Source: Methanobacterium_B sp963703015
GTDB lineage: Archaea > Methanobacteriota > Methanobacteria > Methanobacteriales > Methanobacteriaceae
Length of the DNA stretch: 64,000 nt
NCBI GenBank assembly: GCA_963703015.1
Contig: OY969779.1
Location: 744,001 to 808,000 of the forward strand
Reading direction: 5' to 3'
The position numbers and the translations under genes are program-made. The notes beneath the pieces were generated by a model. It was not told the origin of the DNA, made no database searches, and saw nothing but the letters and a program-made list of their open reading frames with translations. Of the stretch, positions 35,985-45,614 are shown piece after piece (the stretch's first letter is position 1; each line of letters begins with the position of its first letter).

Positions 35985-37160
35985 TTAAAGTTCAAATGGT
36001 CCTCTAACAGATGCTACTATACTGTTAAAGAGTTCATCATTGATGTAGTTACCCTCTTCTCTCTTGCTCTTTACCTGTTCAACAATTTTGCAGAGTTCAT
36101 CCTTGGTAACATCTATTCCACATTCATTCAATTTAGCCCTTACAGCCCGGCATCCCGAATGTTTTCCGAGAACAATTTGTCTCCTGTGTCCTATGAGTTC
36201 TGGTAAAAATGGTTCGTAGGTGAGGGGTTCTTCTATGACAGCATCCACGTGAATTCCAGATTCATGACGGAATATGTTTTTTCCAACAATTGGTTTGTTG
36301 TATGGTATGTTCATATGTGTCAGTGATTCAACAAGCTTCGATAGTTCGCAGAATTTACTCACATCAAAACCAAGGTCTACTCCATAGATGAATTTAAGGG
36401 TCATTATCAGTTCTTCTAAAGCAGCATTTCCTGCCCTTTCACCAATTCCATTTACTGTGGTGGAAACTGCATTTGCACCTGCAAGTAATCCTGCTATGGA
36501 GTTTGCGAGGGCCATTCCAAAGTCGTTATGACAGTGAAGAGCTATTTCAGCATTGATTGTTGATCTTAACTGTTTAACAAGGTAATCCATTCCGTAGGGA
36601 CTGATTGCACCCACTGTGTCTGCTATGTGAACCCTGTCAACACCGTAGTCATCTGCCTTCTTGTACATCTTCTTAAGAAAATCAAGATCTGTTCTTGTTG
36701 CGTCTTCAGCTGAAAATGCCACAAAAAGACCGTGGTCCTTTGCATGTTCTATAGAGTTCATGCAGACGTTTAGTATTTCTTCCCTGCTCATCTTTATTTT
36801 GTGCTTCAAATGCAGATCAGACGTTGACATGAAGGTTATTACACCATCAACATCACAGTCTATTGCAGTGTCTATGTCTGATTTCTTGGTACGTGACAAA
36901 CACAAAATCTGTGCATTTAAATCCTCATTTACAATTGCAGATACAGATTTCTTTTCTTCTTTAGATACAACTGGAAAACCTGCTTCAATTTGATGTATTC
37001 CAACTTCATCTAATTTTTTAGCTATTTTAAGTTTCTCCGGAGTTCTTAAACATACACCGGGGGTTTGTTCTCCATCTCTTAAAGTTGTGTCGTACACAGT
37101 AATTTTTTCTGGAAACTTTAGATTAGCTTCTTTATTAAAGGGGCTTACTAGGTATTGCAA
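35985..37160 (-). CDS. aksA: Homocitrate synthase AksA (2-isopropylmalate synthase family)
   Basis: AksA condenses acetyl-CoA with 2-oxoglutarate and the longer 2-oxoacids to start chain elongation to 2-oxosuberate for coenzyme B. The barrel begins YDTTLRDGEQTPG, has the metal-binding HCHNDFG and GNAALEEL, and the C-terminal helical region without the LeuA regulatory domain, which fits AksA/NifV length (about 390). I start at TTG 37160, which has AGGTGG eight bases upstream; a GTG four codons earlier is inside that ribosome-binding site. CimA or LeuA are the alternative paralogues; the hacA neighbour favours AksA. Confidence 0.87.
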   Translation of the reverse strand: MQYLVSPFNKEANLKFPEKITVYDTTLRDGEQTPGVCLRTPEKLKIAKKLDEVGIHQIEAGFPVVSKEEKKSVSAIVNEDLNAQILCLSRTKKSDIDTAIDCDVDGVITFMSTSDLHLKHKIKMSREEILNVCMNSIEHAKDHGLFVAFSAEDATRTDLDFLKKMYKKADDYGVDRVHIADTVGAISPYGMDYLVKQLRSTINAEIALHCHNDFGMALANSIAGLLAGANAVSTTVNGIGERAGNAALEELIMTLKFIYGVDLGFDVSKFCELSKLVESLTHMNIPYNKPIVGKNIFRHESGIHVDAVIEEPLTYEPFLPELIGHRRQIVLGKHSGCRAVRAKLNECGIDVTKDELCKIVEQVKSKREEGNYINDELFNSIVASVRGPFEL

Positions 37161-37379
37161 TGAAATTACCACCTTACATTTTTTTATTTAAAAAAACAAA
37201 AATCCCTAATGAATTTCATGTATTTTTTCAGTTAGGAATCTTATATTGAGATAATTAATTTTTGATTTTGATCAGCCTTAAACATTTATTTTTAAATGTC
37301 AACTAATAATTATTATTGGATCAATATAGTTATATAGTTTTATTTTTCCATTAAACATCTCTTTTTATATGGGCATTTA

Positions 37380-37919
37380 TTAGGGAGCACTTAACAGTTC
37401 AAGGTAAGATCTTCTCTCAAACCCATCTTCAATGCCCATGTTTTTGTAGATTTCAAAAATTTGATTCAATGAATCTGTTGTGTCCTTTCCTTCATCCACA
37501 TCAGTCTCAATTTCAACATAGGTCCCAGCACCATGGACAGTGTCCAGTGTGATTATGAATTCATCCAAATGGTATATGGCCCTGTCCTTTGTCACAACTG
37601 CAGCCTTTTTGAAGCCCAAATTTATGAGTATGAGTGCCATGTTCTCGGAATCTGTGATATCCACCTCAACTTCCTGGCGTGTTTTGCTGAGATCATCCAT
37701 CTTAGCCCCTTTATAAGTTAAAATAAATCTCTTGCCAGAATTTTCAGGAATTTCTCTGATTCTTAGGGCTTCATCAGTAACACCAAAATCTCTGTCAGGG
37801 GCGTTGAAGTACGTGTCCCTCTGATACTCGTCCTTAATTTTCAATGCACCCATTTCATTTAATTTTTCTTTGATGCCTGAAAAATTCTTAACATTCGCCT
37901 TAACTTCAACTTCTATCAA
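37380..37919 (-). CDS. CYTH-domain protein (class IV adenylate cyclase / triphosphatase type)
   Basis: About 179 residues, one CYTH tunnel domain. The signature ExExK is at the N-terminus (IEVEVKANV), and further charged strands (RDTYFN, ALRIRE, FILTYKGAK, KTRQEVEV, YVEIETDV) line the triphosphate tunnel in order. Members hydrolyse inorganic or nucleotide triphosphates, or make cAMP; archaeal ones such as CyaB-like proteins mostly remain without proven substrate. The TTG at 37919 is chosen because GAGGT lies seven bases upstream. It follows the coiled-coil gene by 24 bases. Confidence 0.88.
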   Translation of the reverse strand: MIEVEVKANVKNFSGIKEKLNEMGALKIKDEYQRDTYFNAPDRDFGVTDEALRIREIPENSGKRFILTYKGAKMDDLSKTRQEVEVDITDSENMALILINLGFKKAAVVTKDRAIYHLDEFIITLDTVHGAGTYVEIETDVDEGKDTTDSLNQIFEIYKNMGIEDGFERRSYLELLSAP

Positions 37920-37943
37920 ATTTAGCACCTCTAACTATGAATA

Positions 37944-38351
37944 TTATCCAACCTTATGTTGGATCGAGCTTTTTATGTAGTACTGGGATTGTTCGATCTG
38001 ATCAAGGTAATCATCTATGGTGTTTTCAACAACTGTGTACGTTGCTATGGTAAGGTTTCTTTCCTTGGTCAGTCCCTTTTTCTCTTTAACTACTTGGGTA
38101 ACAGATTTTTTTCTTCTTAACAATCCCTGTTTCTGATTTGCAGACTTGTCAACTTCTTGAAGTCTGCCCATGTAATCCAGTCGTATGTTTCTAATGTCTG
38201 CACGTACATTGTAGCGTATTTTATTTAATATTTTTTCAAGCTCGTTTAACTGGTTTAAAGTTTCCATTGCATTATCAATGGTAGATGTGTCTATTTCAAA
38301 CCCATCTATCTCTAAATCGAGTAATTGTTGACGGTACTTTTTTGGACTCAT
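37944..38351 (-). CDS. Conserved coiled-coil protein of unknown function
   Basis: About 135 residues, mostly helical with heptad-like spacing of leucines and isoleucines and many charged residues; a basic stretch (LLRRKKSVTQVVKEKKGLTKERN) lies in the middle. No signal peptide, membrane segment or metal motif. The ATG at 38351 is preferred over a TTG three codons earlier; neither has a strong ribosome-binding site. It probably forms a two-gene operon with the CYTH protein. Confidence 0.7.
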   Translation of the reverse strand: MSPKKYRQQLLDLEIDGFEIDTSTIDNAMETLNQLNELEKILNKIRYNVRADIRNIRLDYMGRLQEVDKSANQKQGLLRRKKSVTQVVKEKKGLTKERNLTIATYTVVENTIDDYLDQIEQSQYYIKSSIQHKVG

Positions 38352-38774
38352 GATACTCAACAGTTCTATCTGAATTGATAAATAATATAAGTAAATCTCT
38401 GATTAATTAATTTTTTCATTTGATTTTCGTGGCATACTAAAATGGATCAATTACTTAACTAGATTTCAATTCCATACAAAATTTATAGGGTGAAAATATA
38501 TATCCCAGAATATCTAATAGAATTTCAAGTTAATGATCATTTTTTTTGTTGATGATAGTTTGATCAAATTAAAAAAATTTATTTATATAGTCAAACTAAT
38601 GAATAGTATCGGGTTCTAAGTTGAAACTATTTAAATCAGTATAAAAACTATATAAATAGTACAACAAAAAATACTTTTATATATCTTGAAGGATTAACTT
38701 AAGTTTTATAGAATAATATACTATAAACATATTAACTCAATTCTGATTATATTAAATACATCTGGAGGAATGTA
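38352..38774. other. 420-bp divergent promoter region upstream of TBP
   Basis: Several TATA-like elements follow one another on the plus strand (TTTAAAT at about 38630, ACTATATAAATAGT at about 38647, TTTATATAT at about 38673). They are partly palindromic, so TBP might act on its own gene. A GGAGGA ribosome-binding site ends the region. No gene was seen. Confidence 0.45.
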
Positions 38775-39320
38775 ATGACAACTGTAGAAATAAAAGTTGA
38801 AAACATAGTGGCATCAGCCGCCCTTGGAAAGTCTTTAGACCTTCCCCAAGTCGCTCCTGCCCTGGAAGGTGTTGAGTACAACTCAGAACAATTTCCAGGA
38901 TTGGTTTACAAATTAAAAGAACCAAAAACAGCAGCACTAATATTTGGATCGGGTAAACTTGTTTGTACCGGCGCTAAATCTATAGAAGATTCAAAAAAAG
39001 CAATTCACATAGCCGTTGACAAAATGAGAGCTCTTGATTCAGAGATTCCCCATGAATTTGAAATTAAAATCCAAAACATCGTTGCATCTGCAAACCTGGG
39101 CAAAACATTAAACCTAGAATCAGTAGCATTAGACCTCGAGAACACAGAATATGAACCTGAACAGTTCCCAGGATTGGTATACAGACTAGACGACCCAAAA
39201 GTTGTTTTATTATTATTCGGCTCAGGGAAAGTAGTTTGTACCGGTGCAAAAAGCTTCGAAGACGCTCAACTTGGAGTAGAAAAAACTAAAGAACGACTAG
39301 CTGAATTGGATTTGATATAA
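38775..39320 (+). CDS. tbp: TATA-box-binding protein
   Basis: TBP recognises archaeal TATA boxes and recruits TFB and RNA polymerase. The 181-residue protein consists of two imperfect repeats of about 90 residues, each with QFPGLVYxL and LxFGSGKxVCTGAKS, giving the saddle fold. It ends in an ordinary non-acidic tail. A strong GGAGGA precedes the ATG by six bases. The phosphoserine phosphatase fusion gene follows after 34 bases. Confidence 0.98.
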   Translation: MTTVEIKVENIVASAALGKSLDLPQVAPALEGVEYNSEQFPGLVYKLKEPKTAALIFGSGKLVCTGAKSIEDSKKAIHIAVDKMRALDSEIPHEFEIKIQNIVASANLGKTLNLESVALDLENTEYEPEQFPGLVYRLDDPKVVLLLFGSGKVVCTGAKSFEDAQLGVEKTKERLAELDLI

Positions 39321-39354
39321 TTTTATTTATTTATTTGAGTAACTCGGTGATCTT

Positions 39355-41226
39355 TTGATTAAACTCATAGCATTTGATCTTGATAACGTTCTTATTGATG
39401 GAGAAGCAATTGACGAAATTGGAAAATTGATGGGCGTTGAATCAAAAATATCTGAAATAACTAAAAAAGCAATGGAAGGCGATCTAGATTTTGAAACTTC
39501 CCTCAACAAGAGGGTGGCACTGTTAAAGGGTGCCTCGGTGGAAGATATCAGGGAAGTCGTTTTTAAGATACCCTTTATGGAGGGAGCTGAAGAAACTATT
39601 GCAGAACTTAAAAAGAGAGGATATAAAATTGCAACCATAACCGGTAGTTTTGAAATCATCGCAGAAAGGATGAAGGATACTTTAGGTTTGGATTATGCAT
39701 TTTCTAATATTCTCCATGAAGAAGAGGGAAAATTAACAGGACAAGTAAGCGGTCCCCTCGTTAAAGGTTCGAAGGCCGAAGTCCTGAAGGAGATTATGGA
39801 AATGGAAAATATAATAGCAGAAGAAACTGCAGCTGTAGGAGACGGAGCAAACGATGTGTCAATGCTTGAAGAAGCAGGTTTAGGAATAGCATTTAATGCA
39901 AAACCAGTTTTGAAAGAAAAAGCAGATGTAATTGTTGAAAAAAGAGATTTGAAAGAACTTTTAGAAATTTTCCCAGATGAAAATTCTGAACTAACTGCCA
40001 AATCAGCAGATGAAAAGCCTTCCGAAGAAGAAGAAAAACCTTCCGAAGAAGAAGCAGCAACTGAACCAGAAGAAACCACAGAAACAGTCGAAGAAGAAAC
40101 CACAGAAACAGCTGAAGAAAAAGCAGCTGAACCAGAAGAAACCACAGAAACAGCTGAAGAAAAAGCAGCTGAACCAGAAGAAACCACAGAAACAGCTGAA
40201 GAAGAAACAGCTGAACCAGAAGAAACCACAGAAACAGCTGAAGAAAAAGCAGCTGATGCAGAAGAAAGTTCAGAAGAAAAACCAGCAAAAGATGAAAAAT
40301 CCTCTAAAGATAATAAAGATGATAAAGAGGATGAGAAGGATGAAAAGGAAAAGTCAGAAAAACCATCTCCAGATGTAAAAGCTGAACCTAATCCTGATGC
40401 TGGAAAAAGTTTCGGAGAACTTCTTTCAAACAAAAAAGAACTCGAAAAACAGCTTAAAGTATTAACTAAAGAACGTGACGATCTGAATGAGAAAGCTCGT
40501 GAATTTAAAAAGACTAGGGATGAATTAAACGCTAGTATTAAGGAAAATCTCGACAAAGCTCTCAAGTACCGTGACGAACGTGACCAGATCAACAAGGAAG
40601 TTCGCAAGTTCAAAAAATTAAGGGATGAAACTAACCAAGAACTTAAAAAGATGGAATATGCCTCTGGAAGAAGGGACATTCTCAAGATTCAAAATGAGAT
40701 CGACAAGATCGAAAAAACCATCGAAACCAAGGTTCTTGACATGAGAAAGGAAAATGAACTGGTTAAAAAGGTTCAGGATCTAAGCAAATCCCTGTCTGAA
40801 ATGAAGGAAGACGAAAAGGTTCAGACCGAAGCAACTGCGCTTAAAGAAGTATCAGAAGCACATCATGCAAAGGTTGTTGAATTTTCAGACAAGGCACAGG
40901 AAACTCATGAAAAGATGCTCGAATACTTCAAAAACATAGATGAAGTAAGGGCAAAAGCAGATACAGCTCATAACACGTTTATAGAAACACGTGAATCAGC
41001 TTCTGCAAAACACGAAGAAGTTAAAGCCGTTCTAAACGAAATTAGGAAGAAAAATAAGGGTCTTGACAAGGTCAAAGCCAAAGAACGGAACATCGAAAGT
41101 GAAAAAAGTAAGAAGAAAAATATGGCTGAGAAAGAAGTTGCTAAGGACATCTTCGAAAAGTTCAAAGAGGGTAAAAAACTCTCTACAGAAGAACTCAGAC
41201 TACTTCAGAAGCATAACATTGTTTGA
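39355..41226 (+). CDS. serB: Phosphoserine phosphatase fused to acidic repeats and a long coiled coil
   Basis: Residues 1-205 are a HAD-type phosphoserine phosphatase: FDLDNV at the N-terminus (Asp8 nucleophile, Asp10), the TGS threonine loop near 100 and GDGANDVSM near 162. SerB normally ends there. Here residues about 215-320 are an acidic low-complexity region built from 14-residue EETTETAEEKAAEP-type repeats, and residues about 345-600 are a charged coiled coil like the COG1340 archaeal proteins. The start is TTG at 39355, with GGTGA four bases upstream. The phosphatase part should finish serine synthesis; the tail suggests self-assembly or tethering. The fusion frame is continuous. Confidence 0.88.
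   Translation: MIKLIAFDLDNVLIDGEAIDEIGKLMGVESKISEITKKAMEGDLDFETSLNKRVALLKGASVEDIREVVFKIPFMEGAEETIAELKKRGYKIATITGSFEIIAERMKDTLGLDYAFSNILHEEEGKLTGQVSGPLVKGSKAEVLKEIMEMENIIAEETAAVGDGANDVSMLEEAGLGIAFNAKPVLKEKADVIVEKRDLKELLEIFPDENSELTAKSADEKPSEEEEKPSEEEAATEPEETTETVEEETTETAEEKAAEPEETTETAEEKAAEPEETTETAEEETAEPEETTETAEEKAADAEESSEEKPAKDEKSSKDNKDDKEDEKDEKEKSEKPSPDVKAEPNPDAGKSFGELLSNKKELEKQLKVLTKERDDLNEKAREFKKTRDELNASIKENLDKALKYRDERDQINKEVRKFKKLRDETNQELKKMEYASGRRDILKIQNEIDKIEKTIETKVLDMRKENELVKKVQDLSKSLSEMKEDEKVQTEATALKEVSEAHHAKVVEFSDKAQETHEKMLEYFKNIDEVRAKADTAHNTFIETRESASAKHEEVKAVLNEIRKKNKGLDKVKAKERNIESEKSKKKNMAEKEVAKDIFEKFKEGKKLSTEELRLLQKHNIV
40057..40260 (+). repeat. 42-bp tandem repeat in the serB fusion gene
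   Basis: About four to five copies of a 42-bp unit encode EETTETAEEKAAEP and variants. Some neighbouring copies are identical over more than 60 bases, so copy number is likely to vary between strains without changing the frame. Confidence 0.85.
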
Positions 41227-41246
41227 TCACATTGATCAAACTTTTT
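41221..41246 (+). terminator. Perfect hairpin and T-run at the serB stop
   Basis: GTTTGATCA and TGATCAAAC form a perfect 9-bp stem around a CAT triplet and are followed by TTTTT. The stop codon TGA of the gene is inside the left arm. The form is that of a compact intrinsic-type terminator. Confidence 0.65.
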
Positions 41247-41491
41247 CTAATCTTTTCTAAATTTTTGAGTTTTAACTAAATCTCTATTTTTTAAATCTGT
41301 TTTTTTATTTTTTGATATACTAAATTTCTGCATTATCTTTTAATCAATTCAATTTTAGATTTGTCCAATTTTTTATGGATCATTAAGAAATTTCTTTTTA
41401 AGACCTGTGTCAGATCGATTTGGAATGTTATTTAAAAGGGTAGCGCTAAAAAATTTAATGATAATAATTTTTTTGATGGAGTAATTTCTCT

Positions 41492-42880
41492 ATGAAATCC
41501 GAAGCAAATAATAATTCTATCAGGATTGTAGCTCTTCTTGTTGCAACCCTTGCTAACTTTTTAACACCGTTTATGAGTTCGGCTGTAAACATTGCATTAC
41601 CTGCTATTGGTGCCGAATTTTCGGCCAGCGCAATTATACTAAGCTGGATTCCAACAGCATATCTACTTGCAGCAGCCATGTTCGCTGTTCCCTTCGGTAG
41701 GATCTCTGATATCTATGGGATGAAGAGAATATTCAGCTATGGAGTTATAATTTTCACAATTACTTCACTCCTATCTGCAGTTGCACCATCTGCAGAATCC
41801 CTAATAATATTCAGGCTTCTTCAGGGAATTGGTAGTGCCATGATATTTGTAACAGGACTCGCCATAATAACATCTGTTTATCCTCCAAACCAAAGGGGAA
41901 AGGCAATTGGAATTAATATTGCAACGGTTTACATAGCACTTTCACTTGGACCTGTACTTGGAGGAATCATGACCCAGTACCTAGGGTGGAGAAGTTTGTT
42001 TTATGTCATGGTTCCACTTTGTGTTTTCATACTGGCTCTCACCTACTGGAAGCTCAAGGATGAATGGGCAGAGTGTAAAGGTGAAAAATTCGATCTCACT
42101 GGTTCAATAATCTACAGCATAGTGCTGGTTATGGTGATGTACGGATTCTCCCTGCTTCCATCCATTACAGGAATTTCGCTCGTGGTCTTGGGAATCTTAG
42201 GGTTTATTGGATTCTTAATCTTTGAGATGAGGATTGAAAGTCCTGTGTTAAATGTTGGATTGTTTAAAAACAGAACCTTTGCATTTTCAAACCTTGCCGC
42301 CCTGATAAATTACAGTGCAACCTTTGCTGTAACATTTCTTTTGAGTCTCTATCTCCAGTACATCAAGGCACTTGATCCATTATCTGCGGGTTTGATCCTG
42401 GTTGCCCAGCCAGTTATGATGGCTATATTTGCACCTGTGGCAGGTAGGCTTTCAGATAAATTTGTTCCACATAGAATTGCAGCCCTTGGTATGGCACTTT
42501 CAACTGTTGGACTGGCCATATTCACATTAATCAACAGTCAAACTTCCATAGGATTCATAACCATAGGTTTGGTAATACTCGGAATTGGTTTTGGATTGTT
42601 CTCATCACCCAACACCAACGCCATCATGGGATCTGTTGAAAGGAGATTTTATGGTGTGGCATCTGCAATGGTGAGCACCATGCGTTTACTTGGCCAAACC
42701 TTGAGCATGGGACTTGCACTCATGGTATTTGCCATATTCATAGGTAACGTTACAATCACCCCACAACAGTACCCTGCACTTTTAAACAGTATCCAAACAG
42801 TTTTCATAGTGTGCACAGTGATGTGTTTCGTGGGTATCTTTGCAGCACTTATCAGACAAAAAAAAGTAGGATCTCCGTAA
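41492..42880 (+). CDS. MFS transporter, DHA2 drug-efflux type
   Basis: The 462-residue transporter has about 14 membrane segments. Motif A-like PFGRISDIYGMKRIF follows helix 2, and helix 5 carries IALSLGPVLGGIM. It belongs to the EmrB/QacA group expected to export drugs or metabolic by-products. GGAG ten bases before the ATG is the ribosome-binding site. No regulator is adjacent, but an 8-bp palindrome TAGCGCTA at 41441 lies just after the probable TATA box and could be an operator. Confidence 0.9.
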   Translation: MKSEANNNSIRIVALLVATLANFLTPFMSSAVNIALPAIGAEFSASAIILSWIPTAYLLAAAMFAVPFGRISDIYGMKRIFSYGVIIFTITSLLSAVAPSAESLIIFRLLQGIGSAMIFVTGLAIITSVYPPNQRGKAIGINIATVYIALSLGPVLGGIMTQYLGWRSLFYVMVPLCVFILALTYWKLKDEWAECKGEKFDLTGSIIYSIVLVMVMYGFSLLPSITGISLVVLGILGFIGFLIFEMRIESPVLNVGLFKNRTFAFSNLAALINYSATFAVTFLLSLYLQYIKALDPLSAGLILVAQPVMMAIFAPVAGRLSDKFVPHRIAALGMALSTVGLAIFTLINSQTSIGFITIGLVILGIGFGLFSSPNTNAIMGSVERRFYGVASAMVSTMRLLGQTLSMGLALMVFAIFIGNVTITPQQYPALLNSIQTVFIVCTVMCFVGIFAALIRQKKVGSP

Positions 42881-42911
42881 AATAAGTAAAATAAATTAGG
42901 GAATGGAAGGT

Positions 42912-45614
42912 TTAATTGTGGACTTGGGATATTCCCTCATCCTTTTCAACCTTGAGTATGTTGTCTGCAGCATCTTCCAAATCACTGTCGTGGGTGACAA
43001 TTATCATCTGTGGAATGATTGACATTCTTTTAAGCAGGTCTATGAGTTCTTGGCGTCTGTATGCATCAAGGTGTATGGTTGGTTCATCCAACATTATCAA
43101 TTCAAGACTTCCACCTGAAAGGGTTTTGGTGATTCCAAGTCTGAGTGCCAGTGCAACTGCTATTTTTTCCCCTCCACTTATCATGTCAAGGTTGCTTTCA
43201 CCTTTAGGTCCATAGACTGTTACATCATATTCGTTGTCAAGCCTTATATCTGAGTACTCGAAGTTGAATTTTTCAAAGAAATCCCTGGTGTTTTGTTCTA
43301 TTAATGGCCTTGAAAAATCTCTTAAATCCTTTTGAACACCATCTTTTCCGTAGAGATCACGAATGTACTCCAGTAACTTCACAAAATCATTGAGACTTCC
43401 CATTTCCTTTTTATATTTCCCATAGGAATCCAGTTGTTTTTGTAGTCCATTTAAACTGTTCTCTGCCCCTGTTTTGAGTCCTACTAACTCTTGTTTATTG
43501 CCAGTTAAATCTAAATGTTTATCCTGTGTTGATTTGATGGTGTCTTTTAATTGGTTGTGCTTTTCTTTATCGTATGCAATGGATTCAATTTCCTGTATTA
43601 ACTGATCTAATTCCCCGTCAGTGGTGATGATACGATTTTGAACATTACTAATTCGATTTAATAAGGATTCTTTTGTTGCAACAGCTCCTGAAAGATGGTC
43701 GTATTTGGATTTAAGTCCTTGGAAATATTCAATTTCTTGGTTAAGATTTTCAACAGATCCCCCAATCATCTCTATTAAATTATGTACCTTGTTCGTCATC
43801 TGGGATTTGTTATCCTCCACATCATGGAGCTGGGCTCGGATTTCTTCAGGATCTTCAAGGGATTTCAGTGAGCCCTGTGCACTTAAATATTCTTCATATT
43901 TAGGTTTTAAATTCTTTTGAATCTCTTTTTTTGCTTTAAGCTCATTATCTAAGGTATTTAGGGATTCTACTTTGGTTTCAAGTTCTTTATTTGAATCCTT
44001 CAGAATTTTAAGTTCACTTTGCCCATTTTTAAGGCCATCCAATTGTTCCTTCATCACATCTATGTTAATATCTTGAATTGCACCATATTTAGCTTCTAAA
44101 TCTGTTTTAGATTGTGTGAACATGGTAAGTGCACTGGAAAATTTGGATATTTTATTTGTGTTCGTGTCTATCTGGGTTTGATATCTGTTTATTAGTTCGT
44201 TCCTTTTGGTTTCATCGATTTTTGATTCACAGATTGGACATTTTTCCTTCACAGATTCCAGTTCATGGATAGGTTTTTTAAGGTCGTTATTCTGGGTTTT
44301 AAGGTTGAATATGTCCTTGTTTAACTGATTTATCTTTTCAGTTAGTTCATCAATCTCCTGTTTGGTTTCAGGTTTAATTGTTTGAATTTGGGATTCCAGT
44401 TCTTCTATAAGGGTGAATTTAGTTCCCAATACCTGATTGGCCTTTTCCATGAGAGTTACAATCTTGTTGTGGGATACTCCCATTTTTTTAAGGGTTTCTT
44501 TCTTGCGATTATTGTTCCCTTCAAGCAGTTTTCTTGAACCTTCAAATTCGGATCTGGTCGTTTCTATCTGGTTTATTTCCTCAGAAACCAGGGAGTACTT
44601 CTCATCAAATTGTTTGTTCAGCTCTATTTTTTCTTCAAGTCCAGATATCTTCTCTAACTTTCCTTTTAAGTCTGAGCTGTCCCTTTTTAGAACTCGTAAC
44701 TCATCTAGGGCGTTCTTCAGACAGATGAGTTTTTCAAGTTTGGGAAGTTGAGGTTCTATTTGAGCCATTTCAGATTCTTTATTGGTTATTTCATTTAGCT
44801 GTGCCTGAATATCAGTTTCATTTCCCCTTAACTCCTTTAAAAGTTCTTCTTTAACATTTTTGTTGGAGTTGGCATTTTGAAATTTTATCTGATCGTTTTG
44901 AAGTTTTTCATTGTCCTGGTTCAGTGAATTGAGTTCAGATTCGATTGAATTGATTTTTGTGGTTATAGTTTCAATTTCGGTTGTGTATTTGTTTTTTTCG
45001 TCTGTGATGGATTCTATATCCTCATTTATGGAATCTGTATTCTCTAATTTTCCCTCTAACCTGATTTTCTCCTTTGTATATTCCTCTATTACACTTTTCA
45101 TGTTTTTCCATGCTTTTTCAAGGGAGTCTATGCCCAATAGTTTTCCAATGAGCTGTTTTTTTTCAGAGGGTGTTTTATCAACCAGATCTGCTATTTCTCC
45201 CTGCCTTACATAGACTGCATTTAAAAACAGATCTCCATCCATTTCAAGTATGCTCTGAATTTCATGGGTTACCTGACTATCCCCTGAAGCTAATTGTTGA
45301 AATCCGCCATGGTCTTTGATGAGTATAGTTGCTTTGGAACCTGTTTTTCCACGTTCCCTTGTGACCCTGTAGGTTCTTCCGTTGGATGTGAAGTCCAATT
45401 TTATGTAGAGTTTGTTTTTGATGTCACCTAGGGTGATGAGCTGTTCAATTTTTTTACTGGAATGTTGTTTAAACAGTGCAAAGCTGATTGCTTCGAGTAT
45501 GCTTGATTTACCTGCCCCATTTCCGCCCATTATTATGGTGATACCAGTGTCAAAATCTATTCTGGTATCCTTGTGTGATTTGAAATTTTTCATCTCTAGA
45601 TTTTCAATTATCAT
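42912..45614 (-). CDS. rad50: DNA double-strand-break repair ATPase Rad50
   Basis: The 900-residue SMC-like protein has Walker A GGNGAGKS at residues 30-37, long coiled coils with a zinc hook CPIC near residue 456, the ABC signature ISGGEK and Walker B LIMLDEPT near the C-terminus. With Mre11 it tethers and processes DNA ends. Its ATG overlaps the mre11 coding end by 11 bases. Last gene of the nurA-herA-mre11-rad50 operon. Confidence 0.97.
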   Translation of the reverse strand: MIIENLEMKNFKSHKDTRIDFDTGITIIMGGNGAGKSSILEAISFALFKQHSSKKIEQLITLGDIKNKLYIKLDFTSNGRTYRVTRERGKTGSKATILIKDHGGFQQLASGDSQVTHEIQSILEMDGDLFLNAVYVRQGEIADLVDKTPSEKKQLIGKLLGIDSLEKAWKNMKSVIEEYTKEKIRLEGKLENTDSINEDIESITDEKNKYTTEIETITTKINSIESELNSLNQDNEKLQNDQIKFQNANSNKNVKEELLKELRGNETDIQAQLNEITNKESEMAQIEPQLPKLEKLICLKNALDELRVLKRDSSDLKGKLEKISGLEEKIELNKQFDEKYSLVSEEINQIETTRSEFEGSRKLLEGNNNRKKETLKKMGVSHNKIVTLMEKANQVLGTKFTLIEELESQIQTIKPETKQEIDELTEKINQLNKDIFNLKTQNNDLKKPIHELESVKEKCPICESKIDETKRNELINRYQTQIDTNTNKISKFSSALTMFTQSKTDLEAKYGAIQDINIDVMKEQLDGLKNGQSELKILKDSNKELETKVESLNTLDNELKAKKEIQKNLKPKYEEYLSAQGSLKSLEDPEEIRAQLHDVEDNKSQMTNKVHNLIEMIGGSVENLNQEIEYFQGLKSKYDHLSGAVATKESLLNRISNVQNRIITTDGELDQLIQEIESIAYDKEKHNQLKDTIKSTQDKHLDLTGNKQELVGLKTGAENSLNGLQKQLDSYGKYKKEMGSLNDFVKLLEYIRDLYGKDGVQKDLRDFSRPLIEQNTRDFFEKFNFEYSDIRLDNEYDVTVYGPKGESNLDMISGGEKIAVALALRLGITKTLSGGSLELIMLDEPTIHLDAYRRQELIDLLKRMSIIPQMIIVTHDSDLEDAADNILKVEKDEGISQVHN

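Noticed and set aside
39693..40685. 330-codon frame on the minus strand, rich in serine, opposite the serB fusion gene
   Set aside because: It is the complement of the Glu/Lys-rich coiled-coil and repeat region; the Ser-rich product has no domain, start site or promoter, and the plus-strand gene is certain.
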